DNA from: MFZZ01 sp964610165
Lineage (GTDB): Bacteria; Patescibacteriota; Microgenomatia; UBA1406; GWC2-37-13
Reading direction: 5' to 3'
DNA: 64,000 bases
NCBI GenBank assembly: GCA_964610165.1
Contig: CAZSUZ010000001.1
Coordinates: 32,150 to 96,149 of the forward strand
Part shown: in pieces, positions 16,339-26,017 of the stretch
Layout: each line of letters starts with the position of its first letter
Position numbering within the stretch: position 1 is the first letter of the stretch
The notes under the pieces: model-generated
Told to the model about the DNA's origin: nothing
The model's database searches: none
Seen by the model: only the letters and a program-made list of their open reading frames with translations
Position numbers and translations under genes: made by a program

Positions 16339-17814
16339 ATGGATGATAATCAAAATAAAGAAAAAATGCAACCTTCTGATAATGAAGTACCTCAACCTGT
16401 TCAAGTAGAAGAAGTAGCACCAAATGTAGAATCTCCAGAGCAAATTCAAGGCAGTATCCCACCTGTACCTGGTGAATCACCGGTGTACGCTGAAAGTAGT
16501 AATAAATTTCTTTTTTTTGGAGGTATTGCTGTTTTTTTCATTATTTTATTCGGTAGTATTTATTGGTTTTTCTTAAAAGATAGGCTCTCTTCAGATAACG
16601 TTGTTGATACACCCAAAACTGATGTCACGTTAACATATTGGGGATTATGGGATGAGAAAGAAATATTTGAACCCGTAATACAAGAATATACAAAGCAAAA
16701 TCCTCATGTAACTATTAATTATGAAAAAATGAAGCCAGAAGATTATCGTGAACGATTAATCGCAAGAAGTCAGGCAGGAAATGGACCTGACATTTTTAGA
16801 TTTCACAATACATGGATTCCAGAAATTCAGGAAGTTGTTCAACCGTTACCTTCAGAAATTATGAGTAGTGAAGAGTTTGAAGCAACATTTTATCCAATTC
16901 ATAGTAAAGATTTAAAAATAAATGATAAATATTATGGTATTCCTCTTATGTTGGATGCAATAGTATTAATATATAATGATGGACTACTTACACAAGCTGG
17001 ACTTGTAGAGCCACCAGCAGTTTGGGTTGGAGAAAATGATGTGTTGAGTGCAGTAAATGCATTAACTGTTCGAAATACAAGTGGCGCACTTATTACGTCT
17101 GGAATGGCAATAGGTACTGCAAATAATATAGATCATTTTGGAGAAATATTTGGCATGTTATTACTGTTGAATGGAGGAGATATAAAAGCATTAGATCAAA
17201 CAGAGGCTGCAGAAGCATTGCAACTGTATAGAAGATTCGCAGAAGAAAACTACTGGAACGAAACAATGTCAAATTCTATTCCTTCATTTATTCAGGGAAG
17301 AACAGCAATGATTTTTGGACCAACTTGGCAAGTTGCAGATATTAAATCTCAAAATCCAGAATTAAATGTTCTTGTATCACAGCCTCCAAAAGGATTAGAC
17401 GGCAAAGGGTTATCTATTGCAACATATTGGGTTGAAGGTGTAAATAAATTTAGTAAAAATCAAATAGAGGCATGGAAATTTTTGAAATATTTATCTTCAA
17501 AAGAAAGTGAGTCAAAGTTGTTTGAAGAACAAAGTAAAGTAAGACCATTCGGTGTTGCATATTCAAGAAAAGACATGGGTGAAACATTAAAAGATAATCC
17601 ATATCTATATCCAGTTGTTCAGATGGCAACTGCAAATGAACTTGTTTCTATGCCTGTTGCAGACCGTACTTTAGATAAAGGGCTTAATGATGAAATCTTA
17701 AGTTACCTTGAAAATGCAATTAATCAAACTGCAAATGGTGTCGATTATGGAGCAGCACTTAAAACTGCAAAACAAGGAATAGACTCTGTTATTGAAAGAT
17801 ATAAAATTCAATAA
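16339..17814 (+). CDS. Extracellular solute-binding protein (ABC sugar-type, family 1), membrane anchored
   Basis: A 491 aa protein: an acidic, Pro-rich cytoplasmic N terminus (about 1-50), one transmembrane helix (about 54-77) and a periplasmic-binding-protein fold. Landmarks include VTLTYWGLWDEKEIFEP, RSQAGNGPDIFRFHN, YYGIPLMLDAIVLIYN and GRTAMIFGPTW. The family captures sugars for ABC importers, but no permease or ATPase gene is nearby. The anchor is a type II helix rather than a lipoprotein Cys, so the ligand and partner are unknown. Confidence 0.8.
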   Translation: MDDNQNKEKMQPSDNEVPQPVQVEEVAPNVESPEQIQGSIPPVPGESPVYAESSNKFLFFGGIAVFFIILFGSIYWFFLKDRLSSDNVVDTPKTDVTLTYWGLWDEKEIFEPVIQEYTKQNPHVTINYEKMKPEDYRERLIARSQAGNGPDIFRFHNTWIPEIQEVVQPLPSEIMSSEEFEATFYPIHSKDLKINDKYYGIPLMLDAIVLIYNDGLLTQAGLVEPPAVWVGENDVLSAVNALTVRNTSGALITSGMAIGTANNIDHFGEIFGMLLLLNGGDIKALDQTEAAEALQLYRRFAEENYWNETMSNSIPSFIQGRTAMIFGPTWQVADIKSQNPELNVLVSQPPKGLDGKGLSIATYWVEGVNKFSKNQIEAWKFLKYLSSKESESKLFEEQSKVRPFGVAYSRKDMGETLKDNPYLYPVVQMATANELVSMPVADRTLDKGLNDEILSYLENAINQTANGVDYGAALKTAKQGIDSVIERYKIQ

Positions 17815-17846
17815 TACTTCGCTTTATTTTTATGCAAGAAATTTGA

Positions 17847-17852
17847 TATGAT
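17847..17852 (+). promoter_or_regulatory. Leaderless -10 of the 694-aa protein gene
   Basis: TATGAT, 8 nt before the ATG at 17861. Confidence 0.4.
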
Positions 17853-17860
17853 GTTACTGT

Positions 17861-19945
17861 ATGCGACTTTCCATTCCTTTTTTAAAAAAGAAAGAAAAGA
17901 AAATGTACTACTTTTCACTTTATATAACAGATACGTTCATAGCAGGATTTGTTTTGGATATTATTGATGGTAAAGAAACAATCTTAGCAGAGAAAAAAAG
18001 AGCTTTATCTGCTGGTTTTGATAAATTACTAGAAGATACAGATGCTCTTATTTCTGATTTAGAAGTACAGACACATGTTTCTTTGGGAAAAACAATTTTC
18101 TTTTTACATTCCACACTTATTGATCCTTCCACCCATGATATAAAGGAACCATATAAAGGTTATATAAAACATATTTCCAAAGAACTTGAACTTGAGCCAA
18201 TGGGTTATATAGATGTGCAAGAATCTATTGAAGATTACATGAAAAGTAAATCAATCATAAATTGTTTAATAGTTGAACTAAATAAATCTGAAATAGGAAT
18301 ATTTATTTATAAAGGTGGAGCATTGGTACATTCTTCATATAGTGCAAGAACAGAAGATACTGCTGTAGATCTTCAAAATGCTTTAACTGCAGTTCCAGGT
18401 ACACAAGTAATTCCTTCAAAAATGATTATTTATGGAGATTTAGATAATACTAAAGTTGTAACACAAATTGCACAACATAATTGGGATGAAAAAATATTTA
18501 TCCAACATCCAACAATTGAAGCATTAAAAGAAATAGATCTATATCAAACACTTGCTCATTCATTTGCAAAAGAATTAGTTTCAGAAGAAAAAACTGAGGA
18601 AGAAATACCTGTTGTTTCTACTGAAAATACATCTAGTTCATCATTTGGATTTATAGTCGGAGAGGATGTTAATTTGTCAGGAGAAAAACCTGTAGTTCCA
18701 TTAACGCCACAAATTGAACAGCAAAAAACAAGAGATTTTTCCTCAGTTTTTACTCCAGCAATGAATGCGGTATCTTCTTTTTTTAAGTCTTCAAAAAAAG
18801 GAAACGGTTCCCGTAATGGTGTTGTTATTGCAATAAGTATTATTGTTGCATTAGTCGGACTATTTTTAGCTTATGAATATTTCTTTCACAAAGTTACATT
18901 AAAAGTATATGTGCAATCTAAAGATATTGAAAAAGAATTTGAATTTACGTTACCAATTATTGAAGATGGTAATTCTCAAGAAGCTTCACTTATTAAATAC
19001 ATTTCAGTTTTAGATTTTAAAGATGAAAAAAACACAACAGGTACTCGTGAAATTGGTGAAAAAGCAAAAGGTGAAGTTGTTATTCACAATTTTGATAATA
19101 GCGAACGAACACTAGAAAGAGGAACTGCCATAACATATCAAAATTTAACATTCACACTCGATTCAGATGTAAAAGTTGCTTCATCTAGTGGTGTTACAAA
19201 TGAAGGTACAAAACAATCCGGTAAAGCAACCATAGATGTGACAGCAGAAGAAATTGGAGATGAATATAATCTTGCAAAGGGTACACAATTTAAAATTGAC
19301 TCACTTGCTGAATCACTTTTTATTGCAATAGCCAATGAAACATTTACAGGTGGATCTAAAAAGAAAGTTAATACTGTTTCAAAACAAGATATGGATGCAT
19401 TGGAGTTAGCAGTAGAAAAAGAAGCAAAAGCGCAAAGTGGTAAAGTATTATCCGCTCAAATTTCAAAAGATGAAGTCTTAATTTCAAATTTATCAAAAGT
19501 ATCTGTTGCCGATTCAAGCTATTCTAAAGAATTAGGTGAAGAAGCAGACAGTGTAGCAATAGAGGCATCGTCTGAAATTGAGTATTACACAGTAAATAAA
19601 AAAAATTTACTTCAAAAATTAGAGGAAGAATTAAAAGCAGAAGAATCCACAGATTTTTTGCTTGAAGAAAAAAGTATTACTTATACAATAGAAAATGTTG
19701 AAAATGAAAAAGAAGAGGCGACATTAACAGTGAATACAAAAGCAAATTTACATAAAAAAATTGAAACAGATTCGATTAAAAGTAAAGCAACATTAAAACC
19801 TATAGCATCTATGACAGAGCTTCTTAAAGATCAGTTTCCAGTTGAGAAAGTAGAAGTTGAACATGCATCTTCAACAGTACCATTCTTGAATGCTTGGAGT
19901 CCATTATTTACAAAGAATATACAAGTTTTGACGACAGCAAATTGA
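17861..19945 (+). CDS. Large single-pass membrane protein with extracellular baseplate-J-like repeats
   Basis: A 694 aa protein. Residues 1-235 form a predicted cytoplasmic domain that looks like an actin/PilM-like fold by strand pattern only (weak). A polar linker follows, then a transmembrane helix (about 320-342), then a Lys/Glu-rich extracellular part starting KVTLKVYVQSK and continuing with beta-rich repeats of the kind annotated baseplate J-like in CPR genomes. It is 1 nt upstream of the sortase gene, so the two are surely co-transcribed. That context suggests a surface assembly role, which is inference. Confidence 0.55.
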   Translation: MRLSIPFLKKKEKKMYYFSLYITDTFIAGFVLDIIDGKETILAEKKRALSAGFDKLLEDTDALISDLEVQTHVSLGKTIFFLHSTLIDPSTHDIKEPYKGYIKHISKELELEPMGYIDVQESIEDYMKSKSIINCLIVELNKSEIGIFIYKGGALVHSSYSARTEDTAVDLQNALTAVPGTQVIPSKMIIYGDLDNTKVVTQIAQHNWDEKIFIQHPTIEALKEIDLYQTLAHSFAKELVSEEKTEEEIPVVSTENTSSSSFGFIVGEDVNLSGEKPVVPLTPQIEQQKTRDFSSVFTPAMNAVSSFFKSSKKGNGSRNGVVIAISIIVALVGLFLAYEYFFHKVTLKVYVQSKDIEKEFEFTLPIIEDGNSQEASLIKYISVLDFKDEKNTTGTREIGEKAKGEVVIHNFDNSERTLERGTAITYQNLTFTLDSDVKVASSSGVTNEGTKQSGKATIDVTAEEIGDEYNLAKGTQFKIDSLAESLFIAIANETFTGGSKKKVNTVSKQDMDALELAVEKEAKAQSGKVLSAQISKDEVLISNLSKVSVADSSYSKELGEEADSVAIEASSEIEYYTVNKKNLLQKLEEELKAEESTDFLLEEKSITYTIENVENEKEEATLTVNTKANLHKKIETDSIKSKATLKPIASMTELLKDQFPVEKVEVEHASSTVPFLNAWSPLFTKNIQVLTTAN

Positions 19946-19946
19946 C

Positions 19947-20693
19947 ATGGCTTTGAAAGTTTATACAAAAGAGTACGAATCGAAAACAAAAAAATTGCTC
20001 AAATTTTTTTCCTATGTAATTCTTATAGTGGGCATTGGAATGATGTTTTGGGCATATTACCCAATGATCTCATTTGAAATATATGCACGTTTTTTTATTA
20101 GAAAAGATACATCTTCCCCTGTTCCAGATTCAGATGAAGCTAGCTCACTTCAACTTGCAAAAAGCGTACATGCAAATGGTAATTTTTACTCAAATAATTT
20201 ACGAGATTTTACTCAAGCAAATGTATGGTTTCCTGTTAAAAATGTACCCGGTGCAAACGATAAAATAGATGTGCAAGAATATTATTTATCTATACCAAAG
20301 TTAAATTTAGAACATTTAAAAGTTACAGTTGGTGGAGAAGATCTTTCGACAAGTTTAGTTCATTATTTACCTACTTCTAAACCAGGACAATACGGAAAAG
20401 TAGCAATTTTTGGACATTCAACACTTCCTCAGTTATATGATAAAACGGATTACAAAACTGTTTTTACGTACTTACCTCAAATGGACGTTGGAGATAATAT
20501 TTCTATTTCTATTGAAGGTAAAGAATATGAATACGAAGTATATGATATGTATATTGTAAAGCCAGACAAGGTTTCAGTACTTGAACAAAACTTTAATGCA
20601 TCTTATATTATGCTTGTAACATGTGTACCACCAGGAACGTATAAAGAACGATTAATTGTTGAGGCAAAATTAAAACAGCACTCTTCATTGTGA
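19947..20693 (+). CDS. Sortase family transpeptidase
   Basis: A 248 aa protein with an N-terminal membrane anchor (about 18-40) and a sortase domain. The catalytic triad is visible: His157 in IFGHST, Cys226 in LVTCVPPG and Arg235 in KERLIV. Sortases cleave LPxTG-like signals and join proteins to the wall or to each other. The class cannot be fixed by eye. A possible substrate with LPVAG near its end is encoded at 6553. The start follows the previous stop by 1 nt. Confidence 0.88.
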   Translation: MALKVYTKEYESKTKKLLKFFSYVILIVGIGMMFWAYYPMISFEIYARFFIRKDTSSPVPDSDEASSLQLAKSVHANGNFYSNNLRDFTQANVWFPVKNVPGANDKIDVQEYYLSIPKLNLEHLKVTVGGEDLSTSLVHYLPTSKPGQYGKVAIFGHSTLPQLYDKTDYKTVFTYLPQMDVGDNISISIEGKEYEYEVYDMYIVKPDKVSVLEQNFNASYIMLVTCVPPGTYKERLIVEAKLKQHSSL

Positions 20694-20729
20694 ATAAATT
20701 CAGCGCTGTTAAAAAGCCTATAGTTTTGA

Positions 20730-20735
20730 TACAAT
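20730..20735 (+). promoter_or_regulatory. Leaderless -10 of the PBP gene
   Basis: TACAAT, 6 nt before the ATG at 20742. Confidence 0.5.
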
Positions 20736-20741
20736 TACTGC

Positions 20742-23273
20742 ATGGTAAAGCCTACCACTAACACAACTGCAACATTTTGGAAAAAAGCCATTTCTTTGGT
20801 TCTGTTTTGTGTTATTCAATTAGTAAATATATTAATTTTTATTGGTGAATTAACACAAAAAATTATTCTGTATCCATTTATTTATTCATTTAAGTTTTTT
20901 AAACTCATAATTTTTTCATTCGTAGCAACATTTTCATCTCCACCAGCAGATGATGATAGTATCGAAGATGAGCCAATTATTATAAAAAAAACAATTATTT
21001 CTACGGAGGCATTTACTCCTTTTAAAAAAGAAGTTTTATTTAAATCGTTACGAAAGAAAAAAATAAAAAAAGTATTTAAAAAGACAGTTAGTTTTATTAC
21101 TTCACAGATAGGTTTTATAGTAAGTCAAACAGTTAGAATATGTTGGTCATTTTTAGTACTTATATACTATGCAATAATTCGTTCACCTCTTTATTTTTTT
21201 TATTTTGTAAACGAATTATTTTATTATATTTATTCATTCTTAAAGTCTATTGCTCAAATATTCATTCAATTTTATAAGTTTTTGGTGGGTCCATATTTTA
21301 GATCCTTTTTATACGGTATTGTATTTTGTTTGCTTATTGTAGTTTTATATAATGGCTATCAATTTATAATGGATTTACCTTCACCAAAATCTATAGGAGT
21401 TTTAAATTTTGCTCAATCTACACATTTGTATGATAGAAATGGAAAATTACTATACGAAATTTACCGAGATGTAAATCGTACTTCGATAAATGTAAAAGAG
21501 TTGCCAGCTTATGTTGTACAGGCAACAATCGCTATTGAGGATAAACACTTTTATAATCATAAGGGTGTTTCTTTTTTTGGAGGTATACTCCGAGCAGCTA
21601 AAGATACGTATAAAACTAAAGAGTTGCAAGGTGGTTCTACCATTACTCAGCAATTAGTTAAGAGTGCATTACTTTCTCCAGAACGCACTGTAGAACGAAA
21701 GTTAAAAGAAATTACACTTGCCGTTTGGACAGAACAGATGTATACAAAAGAACAAATAACGGAGATGTATTTAAATCAGGTTCCGTATGGCGGAGCAGCT
21801 TATGGAATAGAAGAAGCATCCAAAGTATATTTTGGCAAAAGCGCTAAGTATTTAACATTAAATGAAGCTGCTTTGCTTGCAGGATTACCACAAGCACCTT
21901 CTTTATATTCACCATTTGTTAATCCAGACGCAGCAGAAAAAAGACGTAATGTTGTTTTGAACAATATGTACGACTTAGGTTATATTTCAAAAAAAGAGAG
22001 AGATACTGCTTTACTTGCCGTAGTAGAAATTCAACCACAAAAAACAAATATTAATGCACCACATTTTGTGTTCTATACCAGAAATGCAATGGAGGAACAG
22101 TATGGCATTAAAATTGTGGAAGAAGGTGGTTTTAAAGTTGTAACTTCTTTAGATTTAGAGATTCAGAAAAAAGCTGAAGAAATTTTAAATGAAGAACTTG
22201 AAAAAATTAAAGATCTTAATGTTTCAAATGGAGGAATTATTGTTTTAAATCCTAAAACAGGTGAGATATTAGCAATGGTTGGTTCTGATAATTATTTTAA
22301 TGAAGTAGATGGTGCATTTAATGTTACAACTGCATTAAGGCAACCTGGTTCTACTCTTAAACCGATGTTATATGCTATGGCATTGGAAAGAGGATTAACC
22401 GCTGCAACCGTTATTGATGATTCACCGATTGTATTTGCAAATCCTGGTGGAGAACCATATATTCCTGTAAATTATGATGGTGCATTTCATGGAAGAGTAA
22501 CAATGCGTTATGCTCTTTCAAATTCTTATAATATTCCAGCTGTAAAAGTGTTAAATATGATGGGTGTTCAACAATTTGTAGATTTTGGAAAAGAAATGGG
22601 TATAGATTCTTGGCAAGATTCTTCTCGATTCGGTTTATCGTTAAGTTTAGGTGGTGGAGAAGTTTCACTTGTGGATTTAGCACAGGTATATAGTGTATTT
22701 GCTACAGGTGGATATCGTATTGAACCTACTCCATTTAAACGTATTGTTGATGATAAAGAACGAGTAATTTATGAATCTACAGGTAGTAATGGTGTTCAAG
22801 TTTTAGATCAAGGTGTTGCTTACATAATTAGTAATATATTAGCTGATAATATAGCTCGTCAACAAACGTTTGGTTTGCAGTCTGCTCTTAATATTCCTGG
22901 GCACAACGTAGCAGTTAAAACAGGTACCACAAATGATAAAAAAGATAATTTAACAATAGGGTACACACCAGAATTTTTAGTTGCAGTTTGGGTTGGTAAT
23001 AATGACAATACACCAATGCATCCAACACTTACATCTGGTATAACGGGTGCTGCTCCAATTTGGAATAGAGTGATGACATATTTAATTGAAGAAAAATCTG
23101 AAGGTATAGAATTTAAAGCGCCAAGTAATGTAGTAGCTAAACCATGTTATGGTGGTGGAAGGAATGAATATTTCTTATTGGGTACAGAAGTACAAGGATA
23201 TTGTTTTGATAGTAATATAAAACCTCGTGAAGAAGTAAAAAAGCAAGAAGCCAGAAATGCAATAGTTCAGTAA
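20742..23273 (+). CDS. Class A penicillin-binding protein (PBP1A-like)
   Basis: A bifunctional wall polymerase of 843 aa. The N-terminal 180 residues hold extra hydrophobic segments (near 10-60 and 115-170), not usual in PBP1A, followed by the main anchor (about 187-207). The GT51 domain has IAIEDKHFYNHKG with the catalytic Glu, GGSTITQQLVK and YLNQVPYG. The transpeptidase domain has SxxK (STLK, Ser about 536), SNSYN and KTGTT (about 726). The C-terminal tail is short and has two Cys. Downstream are murL and the rest of the wall cluster. Confidence 0.93.
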   Translation: MVKPTTNTTATFWKKAISLVLFCVIQLVNILIFIGELTQKIILYPFIYSFKFFKLIIFSFVATFSSPPADDDSIEDEPIIIKKTIISTEAFTPFKKEVLFKSLRKKKIKKVFKKTVSFITSQIGFIVSQTVRICWSFLVLIYYAIIRSPLYFFYFVNELFYYIYSFLKSIAQIFIQFYKFLVGPYFRSFLYGIVFCLLIVVLYNGYQFIMDLPSPKSIGVLNFAQSTHLYDRNGKLLYEIYRDVNRTSINVKELPAYVVQATIAIEDKHFYNHKGVSFFGGILRAAKDTYKTKELQGGSTITQQLVKSALLSPERTVERKLKEITLAVWTEQMYTKEQITEMYLNQVPYGGAAYGIEEASKVYFGKSAKYLTLNEAALLAGLPQAPSLYSPFVNPDAAEKRRNVVLNNMYDLGYISKKERDTALLAVVEIQPQKTNINAPHFVFYTRNAMEEQYGIKIVEEGGFKVVTSLDLEIQKKAEEILNEELEKIKDLNVSNGGIIVLNPKTGEILAMVGSDNYFNEVDGAFNVTTALRQPGSTLKPMLYAMALERGLTAATVIDDSPIVFANPGGEPYIPVNYDGAFHGRVTMRYALSNSYNIPAVKVLNMMGVQQFVDFGKEMGIDSWQDSSRFGLSLSLGGGEVSLVDLAQVYSVFATGGYRIEPTPFKRIVDDKERVIYESTGSNGVQVLDQGVAYIISNILADNIARQQTFGLQSALNIPGHNVAVKTGTTNDKKDNLTIGYTPEFLVAVWVGNNDNTPMHPTLTSGITGAAPIWNRVMTYLIEEKSEGIEFKAPSNVVAKPCYGGGRNEYFLLGTEVQGYCFDSNIKPREEVKKQEARNAIVQ

Positions 23274-23293
23274 TTCCTTAACGAACGGTAGGT

Positions 23294-23299
23294 TATAAT
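23294..23299 (+). promoter_or_regulatory. Leaderless -10 of murL
   Basis: TATAAT, exactly 6 nt before the ATG at 23306; the clearest example of the leaderless class in the window. Confidence 0.6.
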
Positions 23300-23305
23300 A
23301 TATGT

Positions 23306-24649
23306 ATGAATTCAACAAAAAAAATATTTGAATTTGTTTCCTATTCTTTTAATACGGATAAGCATACTATTGAATTTACATATTCATTAACAACTCCTGA
23401 ACAAAGTAGAACATTTACCGAAACGCTTGTATTGCCAAATCTGGCAATATCAGTAGTACCAGATGCCCTTCTTGATCAACTTTTGCATACACTACATATT
23501 ATGTTAGGAATAAGTTATTGGAAAACGTATTGTCCTGCAGAAATAAAAATTAATACAAAACCATTAACAAAAGAGCAAGCTGTTTTTTGGAATACAGTAT
23601 ATACAAAAGGTTTAGGTGAGTTTTTTTATAAAAATAAAATAGATTTTAGGAATTTAATTTCATTTCCTTTTATTGAAACTCAAGCATTCCATCCTGTTTC
23701 TTTTCCAAGAAAAAATAGGTCTCTGGTTGGTATTGGAGGAGGTAAAGATTCTATTGTTACTGCAGAATTATTTAAAAAAAACAATAAAGATTTTAGTACC
23801 TTAATTATTGATACACAGCGTGTACATGCTATTTCTGCAGAAATAGCAGACAAAATTGGTAAAGAAACCATCATTATTAAACGACTCGTAGATCCACAAT
23901 TATTTGAACTTAATAAACGTAAAGAAATCTATAATGGTCACATTCCAATTTCTGCTATTTATGCATGTATTGGTATGTTAGCAGCAGTACTTTATGATTA
24001 TTCTTACGTTGTTGTAAGTAATGAACGAAGTGCTAACTATGGTAATACAGAATATTTGGGTGAAACAATTAATCATCAATGGAGTAAAACACTGGAATTT
24101 GAACAGTTATTTCAGGAATATGTAAAATCTTACTTAACACCAGATGCAGTATATTTTTCATTATTACGATCATTATCTGAATTTAAAATTACTCAATTAT
24201 TTTCAGAATATCCAGAATATTTAGGTTCTTTTTCAAGTTGTAATAGAAATTATGCAATTCAAAAAGAGTTGCCTCATGACAAATGGTGTGGTGAATGTCC
24301 TAAATGTGCATTTGTTTTTATTATGCTGTCAGTTTATATTTCGAAAGAAAAACTTCTTTCAATATTTGGGCAGAATTTATTAGATAAAGAATCACTAATT
24401 CATACATATAAGGAATTATTAGGAATTGAAGGTGTAAAACCATTTGAGTGTGTTGGTACGCCAGAAGAAGTTTCTTTAGCTTTTTACAAAACGTATAAAA
24501 AAGGTGAGTATACTAATGCTGTAGTTATGAAGATGTTTGAAGAATATGTATTGAATACAATAAAAAATGTTGAAGAGTTAGAACAGAATGTATTAGTTAA
24601 AGGAGAGAATTTAATACCAGAAGAGTTTAAGTTTATTGTTAATGGTTAA
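23306..24649 (+). CDS. murL: UDP-MurNAc-L-alanyl-L-glutamate epimerase MurL
   Basis: MurL, first characterised in Xanthomonas oryzae, epimerises the terminal L-Glu of UDP-MurNAc-L-Ala-L-Glu to D-Glu. The 447 aa protein has a PP-loop-like GIGGGKDSIVTAE (about 144-156), SNERSANYGNTEYLG, and the Cys-rich KWCGECPKCAFVFIMLS (about 325-341) followed by KPFECVGTPEE, all as I recall for that family. The next gene is murD2, the partner ligase that supplies its substrate, which strongly supports the call. Together they replace MurD plus glutamate racemase MurI. No murI is seen in the window. Confidence 0.85.
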   Translation: MNSTKKIFEFVSYSFNTDKHTIEFTYSLTTPEQSRTFTETLVLPNLAISVVPDALLDQLLHTLHIMLGISYWKTYCPAEIKINTKPLTKEQAVFWNTVYTKGLGEFFYKNKIDFRNLISFPFIETQAFHPVSFPRKNRSLVGIGGGKDSIVTAELFKKNNKDFSTLIIDTQRVHAISAEIADKIGKETIIIKRLVDPQLFELNKRKEIYNGHIPISAIYACIGMLAAVLYDYSYVVVSNERSANYGNTEYLGETINHQWSKTLEFEQLFQEYVKSYLTPDAVYFSLLRSLSEFKITQLFSEYPEYLGSFSSCNRNYAIQKELPHDKWCGECPKCAFVFIMLSVYISKEKLLSIFGQNLLDKESLIHTYKELLGIEGVKPFECVGTPEEVSLAFYKTYKKGEYTNAVVMKMFEEYVLNTIKNVEELEQNVLVKGENLIPEEFKFIVNG

Positions 24650-24748
24650 TAAGTCTATACTTGATACCATTTTTCTTGGCCTCCAGCGGAGTTAATACCG
24701 CTGAAGTCTCCGAAGTCGGCAGAAAAAGGTATCTGCGTTCGACTTATT
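24648..24748 (+). ncRNA. Candidate structured RNA element, copy A
   Basis: Outer helix AATAAGTC/GACTTATT (24648-24655 with 24741-24748); inner helix GATACC-a-TTTTTCT (24663-24676) with AGAAAAAGGTATC (24721-24733). The apical part contains TCTTGGC and GTTAATACC (24693-24701) and a CAGCGG/CCGCTG hairpin. Copy B at 48615-48706 has the same order, the same apical words and a different but still pairing outer helix, which is covariation. It starts on the murL stop codon and ends before the murD2 promoter, so it is more likely a 3' element than a riboswitch. Confidence 0.55.
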
Positions 24749-24778
24749 TTATTAAAATTAGAGAACGTTATATCTTAT

Positions 24779-26017
24779 ATGAAAATAGAAGAACTTCAAA
24801 ATAAAAAAATTCTTATTGTTGGATATGGAATGGAAGGAAAAGCTACAGAAGAATTTTTAAAAACGAGTATTCCTAATTTAAATTATGCTGTTGTAGATGC
24901 ATCACAAGGTGCAGATTATTTAAAGAATCAGCATGAATTTGATATCGCAATTCGAAGTCCTGGAGTTAATAAAAAAGAAATTAGTATTCCTCATACAACA
25001 GCCACTAACATTTTTTTTGCTAATTTAACTGAACATATTACTATTGGAGTTACAGGTACGAAAGGTAAAAGTACAACTGCTTCTTTAATTGCTCATATTC
25101 TAAAATCTGCAGGAAGGGAAGTACGATTAGTAGGAAATATTGGAAATCCACTTATAACCGAATTACTTCATAAACCAAAAGAAAAAACTATTTATGTTTG
25201 TGAACTTTCTAGTTATCAATTAGATGATATTGCCTATTCACCTCATATTTCTGTAATAGTGAGTTTGTTTCCAGATCATCTTAATTATCATGGTTCTTTA
25301 GAAGCTTATTACAGCGCAAAAAAACATCTTATTATTCATGCACAAAAAGAAGATTTTTATGTATATAATCCATCATTTAAGTTACTTAACGATTGGACAA
25401 AAGATACATTAGCAGAATCAAAACCATACGAAACAGATTTTATACCAAAATCACAGTTATTAGGTGAACACAATAAAGACAATATTCGTGCTGCGATTAC
25501 AGTATGTCGGTTATTTGATATTACAGATCATGAAATAGAACTTGCAGTTGCATCTTTTAAACCATTGCCTCATAGGTTGGAATTAGTTGGTGCATATAAC
25601 GGAATAACATTTTATGATGATGCAATTTCTACAACTCCTGAATCCACAATGGCTGCTTTGCAAGCTATTCCAAATGTAAAAACAATTCTGCTAGGAGGAG
25701 AAAATCGAGGATATAATTTTACAGAATTAGTACAAATGTTAAAACAGTTACAGATTCAGAATATTGTGTTATTTCCAAATAGTGGAGATGCAATTAAAGA
25801 AGAAATAAAAAAAGATTCTGCATATAAACCAGAAATATTAGAAACAAATGACATGGAAAAGGCTGTACAATTTGCATATGCGCATACTCCGGAACAAGGA
25901 GTGTGTTTGTTATCAACTGCTTCCCCAAGCTACAGTGTTTGGAAAAACTTTGAAGAAAAGGGGAACATGTATAAGACTTTTGTAAAACAACTTGCATATG
26001 AAAAAAAGAATTCGTAG
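24779..26017 (+). CDS. murD2: UDP-MurNAc-L-alanine--L-glutamate ligase MurD2
   Basis: A Mur ligase of 412 aa that adds L-Glu rather than D-Glu to UDP-MurNAc-L-Ala. It has an N-terminal Rossmann-like domain (KILIVGYGMEGKAT), the ATP-binding GVTGTKGKSTT (about 91-101), CELSSYQLDDI, FPDHLNYHG, and PHRLELVG with YDDAISTTPEST. MurD has NDSKATNP at the last place; DDAISTTPEST is the form I associate with MurD2. Genetic linkage to murL agrees. The last 20 nt overlap ftsW. Confidence 0.85.
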   Translation: MKIEELQNKKILIVGYGMEGKATEEFLKTSIPNLNYAVVDASQGADYLKNQHEFDIAIRSPGVNKKEISIPHTTATNIFFANLTEHITIGVTGTKGKSTTASLIAHILKSAGREVRLVGNIGNPLITELLHKPKEKTIYVCELSSYQLDDIAYSPHISVIVSLFPDHLNYHGSLEAYYSAKKHLIIHAQKEDFYVYNPSFKLLNDWTKDTLAESKPYETDFIPKSQLLGEHNKDNIRAAITVCRLFDITDHEIELAVASFKPLPHRLELVGAYNGITFYDDAISTTPESTMAALQAIPNVKTILLGGENRGYNFTELVQMLKQLQIQNIVLFPNSGDAIKEEIKKDSAYKPEILETNDMEKAVQFAYAHTPEQGVCLLSTASPSYSVWKNFEEKGNMYKTFVKQLAYEKKNS

